Below, piece after piece: positions 33,679 to 42,623 of a DNA stretch of 64,000 nt. The translations under genes were made by a program, and so were the position numbers. The stretch's first letter is position 1; the number at the start of each line of letters is the position of its first letter. Source of the DNA: Thermus albus (GTDB lineage Bacteria; Deinococcota; Deinococci; Deinococcales; Thermaceae); NCBI RefSeq assembly GCF_022760855.1, contig NZ_JAKTNR010000005.1, positions 1 through 64,000 of the forward strand. The letters run 5' to 3'. Under the pieces are notes generated by a model. It was given only the letters and a program-made list of their open reading frames with translations, had not been told where the DNA came from and made no database searches.

Positions 33679-35115
33679 GCCCAAGGCCCTAAGCCCTTCC
33701 AGGACCACCTCCTTCTCGTTCCACGGGAGGGCCAAGGTGCCCCGCTCTAAGGTGGCCTCGTGCCCCTTGCCGGCCAGGAGGACGGTATCCCCTTCTTGGG
33801 CCTCGGAGAGGGCGCGGAAAATGGCCTCCTTGCGGTCGGGTATCACCTCAAAAAGGCCCCCTTCCTCCTTGGCGGCCTGGGCCAGGGCCTCGAGGATGGC
33901 CATGAGGTCCTCCGTGCGGTGGTCCTCCTCGGTGAAGAGGGTTTTGTCGGCGAGCCTCGCCGCCACCCGGCCGATGTCCTCCCGCCGCTTGGGGTCCCGC
34001 TCCCCGGCGGCCCCCACCACCAGAAGAAGCCTCCCCCGGGTGGTCCGGCGTAAGGTCTTTAGGGCCTCTTCCAGGCTCTTCCCGGTGTGGGCGAAGTCTA
34101 TGACCACCCGGAAGGGTTCCCGTTGCACCACCTCCATGCGTCCCGGAACCCCGGGGAAGGTGGCGAGGCCCTGAAGCACCCCTTCCAGGGGAAGCCCGTA
34201 GGCCAAGGCGGCGGCGCTTGCCGCCAGGGCGTTATCCAGGTTGTAGGCGCCCAGTAGGGGGACGTAGGCCTCCCCAGAGCCCCAGGGGGTGCGAAGGGTG
34301 AAGCGCAGGCCCTCTTCCCCCTCCTTTAGACCCTCCCCCCACACCTCCCCGCCGGGGCCGAAAAGCAGGCGGGACCGAAGGGGGAGGCGGTCTAGGTGGG
34401 GCAGGCGGCTATTGAGGATGGCCAGCTCTGAGCGCTCCACCAGGAGTGCCTTGGCGGCGAAGTAGGCTTCCGCCGTGCCGTGCAGGTCCAGGTGGTCGTC
34501 GGGGTAGAAGTTCACGAAGACCCCGACCCGGTAGGAAAGCCCCTCCACCCGTTTCAGGGCCAGGGCGTGGCTGGAAACCTCCAGGATGGCGGCCTCTAGC
34601 CCACGGTCCGCGGCCTCCCGGAGGAAGGCGTAGACCTCCGGGGCCTCGGGGGTGGTGAAGTGGCCGATGGGGGCACGCGTTTCCTCCCCCAGCCTGAGCC
34701 CCACCGTGGAGAGGAGGGCGGCCCTTTTCCCCCCGGTCTGCAGGAGGTGGTGGAGGAGGCTTGCCGTGGTGCTCTTGCCCTTGGAACCCGTGACCCCTAG
34801 GAGGTCTAGCCTTCGGTCGGGTTCCCCATAAAAGCGGCGGGACAGTTCGGCCAGGAGCTTGCGGGCGTCCTTCACCCTCAGGTAGGGGACGGGAAGGCTG
34901 AGCTCCCTTTCCCCCACCACGGCGATGGCCCCCCTTTCCAGGGCCTCAGGGATGAAGTCGTGCCCGTCCAAGGGCTTGCGGTGGGGAAGGGGCACCCCGG
35001 GGATGGCCACGAAGACGAAGCCCGGGGCTACCCGCCTGGAATCCTGGGTCAGGCCCAGGGCCTTCAGGGGCGGGGCCTTCAGGCCATAGGGGGCGAAGAG
35101 TTCCTCCAGGGTCAT
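33655..35115 (-). CDS. murE: UDP-MurNAc-tripeptide synthetase MurE
   Basis: A 486-residue Mur ligase that adds the third amino acid to the peptidoglycan stem peptide. ATP loop GVTGSKGKSTTASLLHHLL, HFTTPEAPE and DFAHTGKSLEEALKTLRR are in order. At the amino-acid specificity loop, where diaminopimelate ligases have DNPR, this enzyme reads EDHR. Thermus peptidoglycan carries L-ornithine, so ornithine is the likely substrate. The ATG at 35115 overlaps the upstream kinase stop as ATGA; an extension to 35223 is a shadow of that gene. Confidence 0.9.
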   Translation of the reverse strand: MTLEELFAPYGLKAPPLKALGLTQDSRRVAPGFVFVAIPGVPLPHRKPLDGHDFIPEALERGAIAVVGERELSLPVPYLRVKDARKLLAELSRRFYGEPDRRLDLLGVTGSKGKSTTASLLHHLLQTGGKRAALLSTVGLRLGEETRAPIGHFTTPEAPEVYAFLREAADRGLEAAILEVSSHALALKRVEGLSYRVGVFVNFYPDDHLDLHGTAEAYFAAKALLVERSELAILNSRLPHLDRLPLRSRLLFGPGGEVWGEGLKEGEEGLRFTLRTPWGSGEAYVPLLGAYNLDNALAASAAALAYGLPLEGVLQGLATFPGVPGRMEVVQREPFRVVIDFAHTGKSLEEALKTLRRTTRGRLLLVVGAAGERDPKRREDIGRVAARLADKTLFTEEDHRTEDLMAILEALAQAAKEEGGLFEVIPDRKEAIFRALSEAQEGDTVLLAGKGHEATLERGTLALPWNEKEVVLEGLRALGLGGGDHP

Positions 35116-35720
35116 GGTTGGATCCGGGGGCGTAAGGCGGCGAGCAAAGCGGCGCGGTCCTCCTCCTTTTCCACAAAGTCTATCCGGTCCGCCTCCACCA
35201 CGTAGATGGGGGAGAGGTCCCAAGAGGCGATGAGCTCCTCGTAAAGCTCGTTAAGCCGCAGGAGGTAGCTGTCAGGAAGGCCTTGCTCAAAGGGCCTGCC
35301 CCGCTTTCTTATCCGCCTTCTCAGGGTGGGGAGGCTGGCCCGGAGGTAGATGAGAAGGTCGGGCTTGCGGAGGGCAGGGGCTACGCTATGGAAAAGATCC
35401 ATATAGGTCCGCCAGTCCCGCTCCTCCAAATAGCCTTCCCGGTGGAGATTCTTGGCGAAGACCAAAGCGTCCTCGTAGACGGTGCGGTCCTGGACCACCG
35501 CCTTGGCCCCGTTGATCTCCAAAAGGTGTTGGCGCACCCTCCTTGAGAGGAAGAAGATCTGGGAGTGAAAGGCGTAGGTCCCCATCTCCCGATAGAAATC
35601 CTCCAGGTAGGGGTTTTCGCTTACCGCCTCGTAGACGGGCTTTAGCCCGAAAGCCTCGGCCAGAAGGGCGGTGAGGGTGCTCTTGCCGCTACCGATGTTG
35701 CCGGCGATGGCCAGGTACAT
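35112..35720 (-). CDS. Deoxynucleoside kinase, copy 1
   Basis: A 202-residue P-loop kinase that phosphorylates salvaged deoxynucleosides. It has the ATP loop AGNIGSGKSTL, the catalytic VVQDRTVYEDALVF (DRS-like) and the lid RKRGRPFEQG. This resembles the bacterial dAdo/dGuo/dCyd kinase group rather than thymidine kinase 1. It lies 4 bases after a paralogue of identical length and overlaps murE. Specificity cannot be assigned by eye; bacterial paired kinases often split dAdo and dGuo. Confidence 0.87.
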   Translation of the reverse strand: MYLAIAGNIGSGKSTLTALLAEAFGLKPVYEAVSENPYLEDFYREMGTYAFHSQIFFLSRRVRQHLLEINGAKAVVQDRTVYEDALVFAKNLHREGYLEERDWRTYMDLFHSVAPALRKPDLLIYLRASLPTLRRRIRKRGRPFEQGLPDSYLLRLNELYEELIASWDLSPIYVVEADRIDFVEKEEDRAALLAALRPRIQP

Positions 35721-35724
35721 GGCG

Positions 35725-36333
35725 TTAGGGTTGGGCTTCCCCTTGAAGGCGATGGGCTTTTACCAGGGCCACCACCCGCTCCTGGTCGGGGCCGGGCCGG
35801 CTGTAGTCGAGCTTCTCCGCCTCGAGGACCAATAGGGGATGGGGATAGCGGGCGAAGTGGCGCTCGTAGGCCTGGGAGAGGGCCTCGAGGTAGGCGGGGT
35901 CCATGCCCTCTTCAAAGGGCCGGCCACGTTTCTGTATTCTTTCCAGTAATACGGGAACTGGGGCCCTGAGGTAGATTGTAAGGTCGGGGGGAGGGAGCCT
36001 CGGGGATAGCTCTCGGTAAAGGTCCAGGTAAAGCTCCCACTCCGAGCCCTCCAGGTTGAGGCTGGCAAAGATGGCGTCCTTGTCAAACAGGTAATCGGCC
36101 ACCACCCCGCCGAAAAGGGGCCTTTCCCGCAGGCGGGAAAGCTGCCGGTAGCGGGAGAGGAGGAAGAAGACCTGGGTCTTGAAGGCGTAGCCCTTGGGGT
36201 CCTGGTAGAAAAGGGGCAGGAAAGGGTTTTCCTCCACCACCTCCAGGAGGGGCTCGGCCCCAAGCCTTTCCGCAAGAAGCCGGGCCAGGGTGGTTTTGCC
36301 TGCGCCGATAGGGCCTTCTATGGCGATGTACAC
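35725..36333 (-). CDS. Deoxynucleoside kinase, copy 2
   Basis: A 202-residue paralogue of the next gene. The P-loop is EGPIGAGKTTLARLL, with FGGVVADYLFDKDAIFA at the catalytic position and the lid KRGRPFEEG. It starts with GTG at 36333, after GGAGGTAAGC; a longer frame upstream crosses the htrA stop and is not credible. The P-loop and substrate-pocket differences from copy 1 suggest different deoxynucleosides. Confidence 0.87.
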   Translation of the reverse strand: MYIAIEGPIGAGKTTLARLLAERLGAEPLLEVVEENPFLPLFYQDPKGYAFKTQVFFLLSRYRQLSRLRERPLFGGVVADYLFDKDAIFASLNLEGSEWELYLDLYRELSPRLPPPDLTIYLRAPVPVLLERIQKRGRPFEEGMDPAYLEALSQAYERHFARYPHPLLVLEAEKLDYSRPGPDQERVVALVKAHRLQGEAQP

Positions 36334-36353
36334 GCTTACCTCCGCAAGGTAGC

Positions 36354-37400
36354 CTAACGGCTGGTGGGCCGGGCCACCATGGTGAGGGTGACCTCGAGCC
36401 TCCGCCCATCCCGCCAAAGCGTTAGCCGCACCCGGTCCCCGGGGCGGTAACGGGCGATGAGGCGGACCACCTCCGCCTTGTCCTTGACCGCCTTCCCGTT
36501 CACCGCCAGGATCACATCCCCTAAGGCGAGAAGCCTTCCCTGGGCGTCCCGCTGGGCTCCCCTTAGACCGGCCCGGGCTGCGGGGCTACCCGGTTCCACC
36601 CGGTCCACCATGGCCCCCTGGGTGGTGGTGAGGCCCACCGCCCTAAGGAGCACGGGCGGCAGCTCGTCCAGGCTCACTAGGCTGGCCCCCAGCCAGCCCC
36701 GTTGGGGGATGCCAAAGCGCTCCAGGTCCTGGACGCTTTGCGCCACCAACTCCGCCGGGATGGCCACCCCGATGCCTCCCACCCCCGAGGGCCCCCCCAC
36801 CACGTCCGCCACCACCCCGATCACCTCCCCTTGCAGGTTCAGAAGAGGGCTCCCCGAGTTGCCCACGGTGAGGGGGGCATCGGTGAAGAGATACTCCCCC
36901 ACCTCGGCCCCCACGCTGGGGTCAGGGGTAGGGACTTCCAAGGGGCCTATCCCGGATAGGATGCCGTAGGAGGCCAAGGGGCCTTGGCCGAAGGGAAACC
37001 CCACCAGCACCACCCCCATCCCCAAAGGAAGGCTCGTGGCAGGGGTTTTGCTAAAGCCCAACGTGCCCGGGGCTTGGAGTCCCCGCACCGTGAGGAGGGC
37101 GATGTCAATCCCTGGGTCCACGGCGAAGCGCTCCGCGGGGAAGGTGCGCCCGTCGCTTAGGCGGACGGTAAGGTCGGTGAGGTCCTGGACCACGTGGTAG
37201 TTGGTAACCACGCGAAAGGGGCTTACGAAGAAGCCGGTGCCCACCACCTGGTTTTCCCCAGGGGCCGTGGGGGAACCCTGGACGCGGACCACTGCGGGCA
37301 GGGCCTTGCGGATCACCTGGCTTCGCGCCACTTCCTCGGGGGAGACCAGGCGCTGGCCCAAGGCCAAAGAGAGGAGGAGGACGGCGAGGGCAAGGCGCAT
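36354..37400 (-). CDS. HtrA/DegP-like serine protease with PDZ domain
   Basis: A 348-residue exported protease (signal MRLALAVLLLSLALGQ). The trypsin-fold triad is visible: His69 in VVTNYHVV, Asp99 in GIDIALL and Ser182 in GNSGSPL. A PDZ domain from about residue 235 (GWLGASLVSLDELPP ... LALGDVILAVNGKAV) ends the protein. HtrA enzymes degrade or refold damaged envelope proteins. It lies between argS (4 bases upstream) and the deoxynucleoside kinases, within one operon. Confidence 0.92.
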   Translation of the reverse strand: MRLALAVLLLSLALGQRLVSPEEVARSQVIRKALPAVVRVQGSPTAPGENQVVGTGFFVSPFRVVTNYHVVQDLTDLTVRLSDGRTFPAERFAVDPGIDIALLTVRGLQAPGTLGFSKTPATSLPLGMGVVLVGFPFGQGPLASYGILSGIGPLEVPTPDPSVGAEVGEYLFTDAPLTVGNSGSPLLNLQGEVIGVVADVVGGPSGVGGIGVAIPAELVAQSVQDLERFGIPQRGWLGASLVSLDELPPVLLRAVGLTTTQGAMVDRVEPGSPAARAGLRGAQRDAQGRLLALGDVILAVNGKAVKDKAEVVRLIARYRPGDRVRLTLWRDGRRLEVTLTMVARPTSR

Positions 37401-37404
37401 GCCC

Positions 37405-39183
37405 TTACATTACCTCAGGGGCGGGGATGCCCAGGAGGGAAAGCCCGGTCTTCAGGGTTTCTTGCAGGCTTTTCACCAAGCCCAGGCGAAGCTCCTTTAA
37501 GCCCGAAGGCGCCGTCAGCACTGGGGTGGCGGGCCGCCCCTCCTCCTTGGCGTTGTAGTAGGCGTTCCAGCTGGCTGCGAGGTCCAGGAGGTACTGGGCC
37601 AAGACATGGGGGGTTTTCTCCTCGGCGGCCTCCAGCACCGCCTCCTCAAAGTCCAGGAGGGCTAAGGCCAGTTCCCGCTCGTAGGGGGTGGCCTGGGCGA
37701 GGTCCGCCTCCCCCCACTCCCCGGCCTTGCGCAGGATGCTGTGGGCCCGGGCGTGGGCGTACTGCACGTAGGGCCCCGTGTCCCCTTCAAAGGAGAGGGC
37801 CTCGGCGTAGCGGAAATCTATTTGCTTTTTGGGCTCGGTCTTTACCATGGCGAAGCGGATGGCCCCCAAGGCCACCATCCTGGCGGCTTCCTCTTTGCTA
37901 GGGTGCTCGGGGTTTTTCTCCTCTATGATGGCCAAGGCCCGCCTTTGCGCCTCTTCCAAGACCTCGTCCACGCTCACCGCCAGGCCCTTCCGCCCCGACA
38001 TCTGCCTGCCCTCCAGGAGCACGGTTTCATAGGCCAGGTGGAAGGCGCCTTCCGCAAGCTCGGGGTAGCCGGCCAGGGCCAAGGCCGCCCGCACCAGGGC
38101 CTGGGGGTGGCTTTGGCGCACGTCGATCACGTTTACCGTCTCCCGGGCCCTGGGGGTATAGGCCTCCCCCTCAGGGGCGCTGCTCCTAAGCTGGGGGTAG
38201 TAGGGGTTCTCGTAAGGCTGGAAGCGGAGCCCTTCCAGAAGGCCCATCTTCCAAAACTGGAAGGCGATGTCCTTGGCGTAGTAGGTGGCGGCGCCACCCG
38301 AGCGCACCAGGACGAAGTAGGGGTCTTCCAGCCCGGGGATGAAGGGGCTTGCGTCCATGACTAGGGCCCCTGCGTACTTGCCCTCTTGGGGGCGGAACAC
38401 ATGCGGGCTTTGTTCCAAAATGCGCAGGGCCTTTTCCAGCAGCCCCGCCCGGACGATGTCCGATTCCCACACCAGAAGGTGGTAATGGGCGTTTAGGGCC
38501 TTCATGGTGGCCATCTGGGCCAGGAGGATGCGGTTGACGTCTTCCCGAAGCTCCCCCCTTTCCAAGGCGTGGAGGACCTCCTCTATGCCCCCTTGTAGGT
38601 TGGGGTACTCGGGGTCCTGGTGGAGGCGCACGTAGGCCCTACCGGCGAAGTGGTCGTACTTTTCCTTTCCATCCCAGGAAAGGCCGTAGTGCCTTAGGGC
38701 GAAAAGGGTTTCCGCTGCCTGGCGGCCCGTGTCGTCAATGTAGTTGAGGACCAGAATCTCCCGCCCGGCATAGTCCAGGATGCGGGCCAGGCTGTCCCCG
38801 AGGGCGATGTTCCTGAGGTGGCCCACGTGGAGCTCCTTGTTGGGGTTCACCGAGGTGTGCTCAATGAGGACCAGGCCGGGCTTTTTGGGAAGGGGACCCT
38901 TGGGTCTTAAGGCTTCCTGGAGCAGATCTTCCGTGCGGATGCGGAAGTTCAAATACCCCCCCACCGGGATGGCCTCCTCCACAAAGGGGGGAAGGTCCAG
39001 CCGGGCCTTAAGCTCCTCGGCGATGGCCTGGGGGGGTTTTCTGAGTTCCTTGGCCAGGGCGAAGAGGGGAACCCCGTAGTCCCCGGGCTTGTCCTTGGGG
39101 GCCTTGGCCACCTTTAGGCGGAGGTCCAGGCCCAGTTCCTTGAGGGCCTGGTGGATGGCTTCTTCCAGGGCGCGGCGCACCAT
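37405..39183 (-). CDS. argS: Arginyl-tRNA synthetase
   Basis: A 592-residue class I enzyme. The N-terminal Add1 domain is followed by the HIGH-type motif NKELHVGHLRN. The KMSKS equivalent is MSGRKG in LEGRQMSGRKGLAVSVDE. The C-terminal helical anticodon-binding domain ends in LKELRLGLVKSLQETLKTGLSLLGI. It is first in the argS-htrA-dNK-dNK-murE operon. A TAAGAT about 8 bases upstream of the start is a possible -10. Confidence 0.95.
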   Translation of the reverse strand: MVRRALEEAIHQALKELGLDLRLKVAKAPKDKPGDYGVPLFALAKELRKPPQAIAEELKARLDLPPFVEEAIPVGGYLNFRIRTEDLLQEALRPKGPLPKKPGLVLIEHTSVNPNKELHVGHLRNIALGDSLARILDYAGREILVLNYIDDTGRQAAETLFALRHYGLSWDGKEKYDHFAGRAYVRLHQDPEYPNLQGGIEEVLHALERGELREDVNRILLAQMATMKALNAHYHLLVWESDIVRAGLLEKALRILEQSPHVFRPQEGKYAGALVMDASPFIPGLEDPYFVLVRSGGAATYYAKDIAFQFWKMGLLEGLRFQPYENPYYPQLRSSAPEGEAYTPRARETVNVIDVRQSHPQALVRAALALAGYPELAEGAFHLAYETVLLEGRQMSGRKGLAVSVDEVLEEAQRRALAIIEEKNPEHPSKEEAARMVALGAIRFAMVKTEPKKQIDFRYAEALSFEGDTGPYVQYAHARAHSILRKAGEWGEADLAQATPYERELALALLDFEEAVLEAAEEKTPHVLAQYLLDLAASWNAYYNAKEEGRPATPVLTAPSGLKELRLGLVKSLQETLKTGLSLLGIPAPEVM

Positions 39184-39245
39184 CAGGGGGTTATCTTACC
39201 CCAGGGTTTAAGGGGGTTTTAGGCGGCCGCCCTTGACCTGGGATT

Positions 39246-39875
39246 ATGGGATGGCACCGGTGGTGTGGGTTAGGGCTTTGGCTCTTGGGGATGGCCCTTT
39301 CCCAGGGTATGTTGGCGGCGGGTTCTGGGCACAGCCTCTTCCTTAAGCAAGGTTTCGTCAAGCTGGGTGCCCTATGGGGATGGGGTTGGAACTACCAGGG
39401 CCAGCTGGGGGACGGTACGGTGGAGTCTCGCTCCAAGCCCTTGCCGGTGGAGGGTCTATCCCGGGTGGTCCAGGCCGTGGGCGGGGGTAACTTCAGCGCG
39501 GCCCTTTTGGCGGAGGGCTCGGTGTACGTTTGGGGCTTGGATTCCGCCACGCCGAGGCGGCTTGAAGGCCTGCCGCCAACGGTGGCCTTGGCGGCGGGCC
39601 GGGAACATCTCCTTTGCCTGACCAAGGAGGGGGAGGTGTGGGCCTTGGGGGCCAACGAGGCCGGCCAGTTGGGGGATGGAACCCAGGAATCCCGCCTCGA
39701 GGCCCGCCCAGTGGAAGGCCTAAGGGGGGTTGTGGCCCTCGCCGCCGGGGATGCCCATAGCCTGGCCCTAACCGGGGAGGGGATCCTTTACGCTTGGGGA
39801 AGGAACGAGTACGGGCAGCTGGGCGATGGCACCCGGCAAAACCGCCTCAGGCCGGTGGTGGTGAGGTTTCCTTAA
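39246..39875 (+). CDS. Secreted RCC1-repeat protein
   Basis: A 209-residue exported protein with signal-like start MGWHRWCGLGLWLLGMALSQG. RCC1/beta-propeller blades recur: WGWNYQGQLGDGT, WALGANEAGQLGDGT and WGRNEYGQLGDGT, with intervening VALAAGDAHSLAL. About four blades are present, fewer than the seven of a closed propeller, so it may dimerise or be a partial propeller. Its function is unknown. It converges on uvrC with a 29-base overlap. Confidence 0.75.
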   Translation: MGWHRWCGLGLWLLGMALSQGMLAAGSGHSLFLKQGFVKLGALWGWGWNYQGQLGDGTVESRSKPLPVEGLSRVVQAVGGGNFSAALLAEGSVYVWGLDSATPRRLEGLPPTVALAAGREHLLCLTKEGEVWALGANEAGQLGDGTQESRLEARPVEGLRGVVALAAGDAHSLALTGEGILYAWGRNEYGQLGDGTRQNRLRPVVVRFP

Positions 39876-41646
39876 AGGGAGCCTCCAAGGCGGCCTTAAG
39901 GGCCTCGGCGGCCTTGCGGTTCATCCCAGGCAGGCGGGCCAGCTCCTCCAAGGGGGCTTCCTTCAAGGCGTTAAGCCCCCCGTACCGCTCCAAAAGAAGG
40001 CGCTTCCTAGCCTCCCCGATTCCCGGGATGCCCTTTAGCACCTGGAATAGCTCCTGGCTTCTTTGCTTCTGGTGGTAGCGGAGACCGTTTTGGTGGGCCT
40101 CGTCCCGCAGGTGGATGAGGAGCTGTAAAGCCGGATGGGTCAGGGGCAGGCGAATCTCCCGGCCCTCTGGGGTGGTAAGGACCTCCTCCTTCTTTGCCAG
40201 GCCCACCAGGGGGATGCGAAGGCCCGCCCTTTCCAGGGCTCGGGCCGCGGCCCGCACCTGGCCCAGGCCGCCGTCAATCAGGAGGAGGTCAGGGAGGGGT
40301 AGGTCTTTAAGGCTTCCCGTAAAGCGGCGAAAGACCCCTTCCTCCATGGCGGCGTAGTCGTCGTTCCCTGACTTCAGGCGCATCCTGCGGTACTCCGCCC
40401 GCTTGGGCCTTCCCCCCTCAAAGACCGCCAGGGAGAAGACCCGGGCTTGGCCTTGGAGGTGGCTTACGTCGTAGCCCTCTATGCGGAAAGGCCTTTGGGC
40501 AAGCCCCAGGACCTCCTGGAGGGCCTTTAGGGCCGGGTGGTCCCCCCGCTTCTCCCGTTGCTTGAGCTCGGTTTCCAAGGCCAGGCGGGCATTTTTTTCC
40601 GCCAGCTCCAGAAGCCTTAGCTTTTCCCCCTTCTTGGGCACCCTCAGCTCCACCTTCCGCCTGGCCCGGCGGCGGAGGAGGGTTTCCAGGCTTTCCAGGT
40701 CCTCCAGGGGGAAAGGAAGCAAGACCAAGGGCGGCAGGGGCGAGGCCTGCAGGTAGTAGTCCCTGAGGAAGGCCCATAGGATTTCTTCTGGGCTGGCCTC
40801 CTCCTTCTCCACCACCCGGCTGATCCTTCCCAGGATGCGCCCCGAGCGCACCTGGTAAAGCTGCACCACCGCCAAGGGTCCCGCCTGGGCCAGGCCCAGG
40901 AAGTCCAGGTCCCCCATCTTTGGGTCAACGGCCTGCTGGGCTGTGGAGAAGAAGGCCTTTAGGGCCTCCCTTTGATCCCGGATCTCCGCCGCCCGCTCAA
41001 ACTCCAGCCTTTGGGCGGCCTCCCGCATCTTGGCTTCCAGCTCCTTCAGGAGGTCGTCCACCTTGCCTTCCAGCACCGCCTCCACCTGGCGCACCGCCTC
41101 CCCGTAGGCCTGGGGGTCGGCCAGGCCCACGCAAGGGGCCAGGCAGCGGCCCATGCTGTAGTTGAGGCAGGGGTAGCGCCGCCTTTTCATGGGGTAGCCG
41201 GAGTTCTTGCGCAAGGGGAAAACCCGGTCTATGAGGGTCTTGATGCGCCTTAGGGCGCCGGCCTCGGGGAAGGGACCATAGTACTTGGCCCCGTCCTCCT
41301 CCACCCGCCGCACCACCAAAAGGGTGGGGAAGGGTTCTTGGGTGAGCTTCAGGAAGGGGTAGTGCTTGTCGTCCTTGAGGAGGACGTTATAGGGCGGGCG
41401 GTGGGCCTTGATGAGGTTGGCCTCGAGGAGGAGGGCCTCCACCTCGTCCCGGGTGGCGATGAAGTCCAGGCCCGTGGCCTCCTGGGCGATGCGGGCCGCT
41501 TTGCCCTCCGCGTGGAAGTAGCTCCGCACCCGGGCCCTTAGGCTCTTGGCCTTGCCCACGTAGAGGACCTCTTCCCCCTGTTTCCAGAGGTAGACCCCGG
41601 GGGCCTCGGGAAGGGGAGGAAGCTCGGAAAGCCGCACGTTTCCCAT
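39847..41646 (-). CDS. uvrC: Excinuclease ABC subunit C
   Basis: A 599-residue nucleotide-excision repair nuclease. The GIY-YIG domain is at the N-terminus (PGVYLWKQGEEVLYVGKAKSLRARV). A cysteine-containing segment with CLNYSMGRCLAPCVG follows, then the UVR motif with LEFERAAEIRDQ. The RNase H-like 5' nuclease comes next (EGYDVSHLQGQ, LLIDGGLGQVRAA), then two helix-hairpin-helix motifs (LKGIPGIGEARKR, LARLPGMNRKAAEAL). The start is 14 bases from that of the divergent dipeptidase gene. Confidence 0.95.
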   Translation of the reverse strand: MGNVRLSELPPLPEAPGVYLWKQGEEVLYVGKAKSLRARVRSYFHAEGKAARIAQEATGLDFIATRDEVEALLLEANLIKAHRPPYNVLLKDDKHYPFLKLTQEPFPTLLVVRRVEEDGAKYYGPFPEAGALRRIKTLIDRVFPLRKNSGYPMKRRRYPCLNYSMGRCLAPCVGLADPQAYGEAVRQVEAVLEGKVDDLLKELEAKMREAAQRLEFERAAEIRDQREALKAFFSTAQQAVDPKMGDLDFLGLAQAGPLAVVQLYQVRSGRILGRISRVVEKEEASPEEILWAFLRDYYLQASPLPPLVLLPFPLEDLESLETLLRRRARRKVELRVPKKGEKLRLLELAEKNARLALETELKQREKRGDHPALKALQEVLGLAQRPFRIEGYDVSHLQGQARVFSLAVFEGGRPKRAEYRRMRLKSGNDDYAAMEEGVFRRFTGSLKDLPLPDLLLIDGGLGQVRAAARALERAGLRIPLVGLAKKEEVLTTPEGREIRLPLTHPALQLLIHLRDEAHQNGLRYHQKQRSQELFQVLKGIPGIGEARKRLLLERYGGLNALKEAPLEELARLPGMNRKAAEALKAALEAPFKETSPPPA

Positions 41647-41648
41647 TG

Positions 41649-41654
41649 TAGAGT
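41649..41654 (+). promoter_or_regulatory. -10 element for the dipeptidase gene
   Basis: TAGAGT ends 6 bases before the ATG at 41661. With no ribosome binding site before that ATG, it suggests leaderless transcription and supports the upstream start over ATG 41673. Confidence 0.35.
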
Positions 41655-41660
41655 GCCCCT

Positions 41661-42623
41661 ATGGAGCCCGTCATGGTGGATGGTCACCTGGACCTGGCCC
41701 ATAACGCCCGGGCCCTGGGCCGGGACCTTTCCCTTCCCTTAGACCGCCTCAGGGAAGTGGACCCCCATCCGGAAACTCCCCTCGTAAGCCTCCCCAGCCT
41801 TCGGGAGGCCAGGGTGGCCGTGGCCTTCGCCACCTTGTTCGTGGACCCCCGGGAGGGGGGGCAGGCGGACTGGCAGGAGGAGGTGTACGCCCAGCTGGCC
41901 CTATATGAAGCTTGGGAGGCCAAGGGCTGGGTGCGGATCCTGCGGGAGAGCGAGGACCTAGAGGCGCACCTATCCCGTTTTCCCCAGGACCTGACCCTCG
42001 GGCTCGTGCTCCTCCTGGAGGGGGCCCATGCCCTGGCTCAGCCTAAAGACCTAATCCCCTTGCGCCAAAGGGGCCTTAGGCTCCTTTCCCTCACCTGGGC
42101 CACCCGGAATGCCTACGCTGGGGGCAACGCCGAGGAAGCCCCCCTTACCGAGGCGGGAAAGGCCCTTTTGCGGAAGATGGAGGCTTTGGGCGTGGCCCTG
42201 GACCTTTCCCACCTGGCGGAGGAGGCGGCCCTAGAGGCCCTGGAGGCCTTTTCGGGCCCGGTTTGCGCCACCCATGCCAATGCCCGGGCCCTGGTGCCCT
42301 CCCCCCGCCATCTCTCCGACCGGCTTATGGAGGCCCTAAGGGAGCGGGATGGGGTTTTGGGCCTGGTGCCCTTCAACGCCTTCTTGGACCCCAACTGGAG
42401 GCGGGGGGATCCCCGGCTTCCCCTCGAGGCCTTGTTCCGCCACAAGGCCCATGCGGAAACCCTCTTAGGCCCGGAAAGGGTGGCCTTGGGCACGGACTGG
42501 GACGGGGGGTTTGGCCTCGAGGCGGTACCCTTGGGCCTGGACCGGCACCGGGACCTCTGGGTCCTGGGGGACGAGGGATTTTTAGGGGGAAACTGGCTTC
42601 GCTGGTTACGCGCCTGGTTCTAG
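41661..42623 (+). CDS. Membrane dipeptidase (M19, renal dipeptidase) family protein
   Basis: A 320-residue TIM-barrel metallopeptidase. The metal motifs are VDGHLDLAHN near residue 6, LLEGAHAL, VALDLSHLAEEA, CATHANARAL and GTDWDGGFGLEAVPLG. M19 enzymes cleave dipeptides, including D-residue ones, using two zinc ions. No signal peptide is present, so this copy is cytoplasmic. A second ATG at 41673 has GGAG six bases upstream and is an alternative start. Confidence 0.85.
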   Translation: MEPVMVDGHLDLAHNARALGRDLSLPLDRLREVDPHPETPLVSLPSLREARVAVAFATLFVDPREGGQADWQEEVYAQLALYEAWEAKGWVRILRESEDLEAHLSRFPQDLTLGLVLLLEGAHALAQPKDLIPLRQRGLRLLSLTWATRNAYAGGNAEEAPLTEAGKALLRKMEALGVALDLSHLAEEAALEALEAFSGPVCATHANARALVPSPRHLSDRLMEALRERDGVLGLVPFNAFLDPNWRRGDPRLPLEALFRHKAHAETLLGPERVALGTDWDGGFGLEAVPLGLDRHRDLWVLGDEGFLGGNWLRWLRAWF

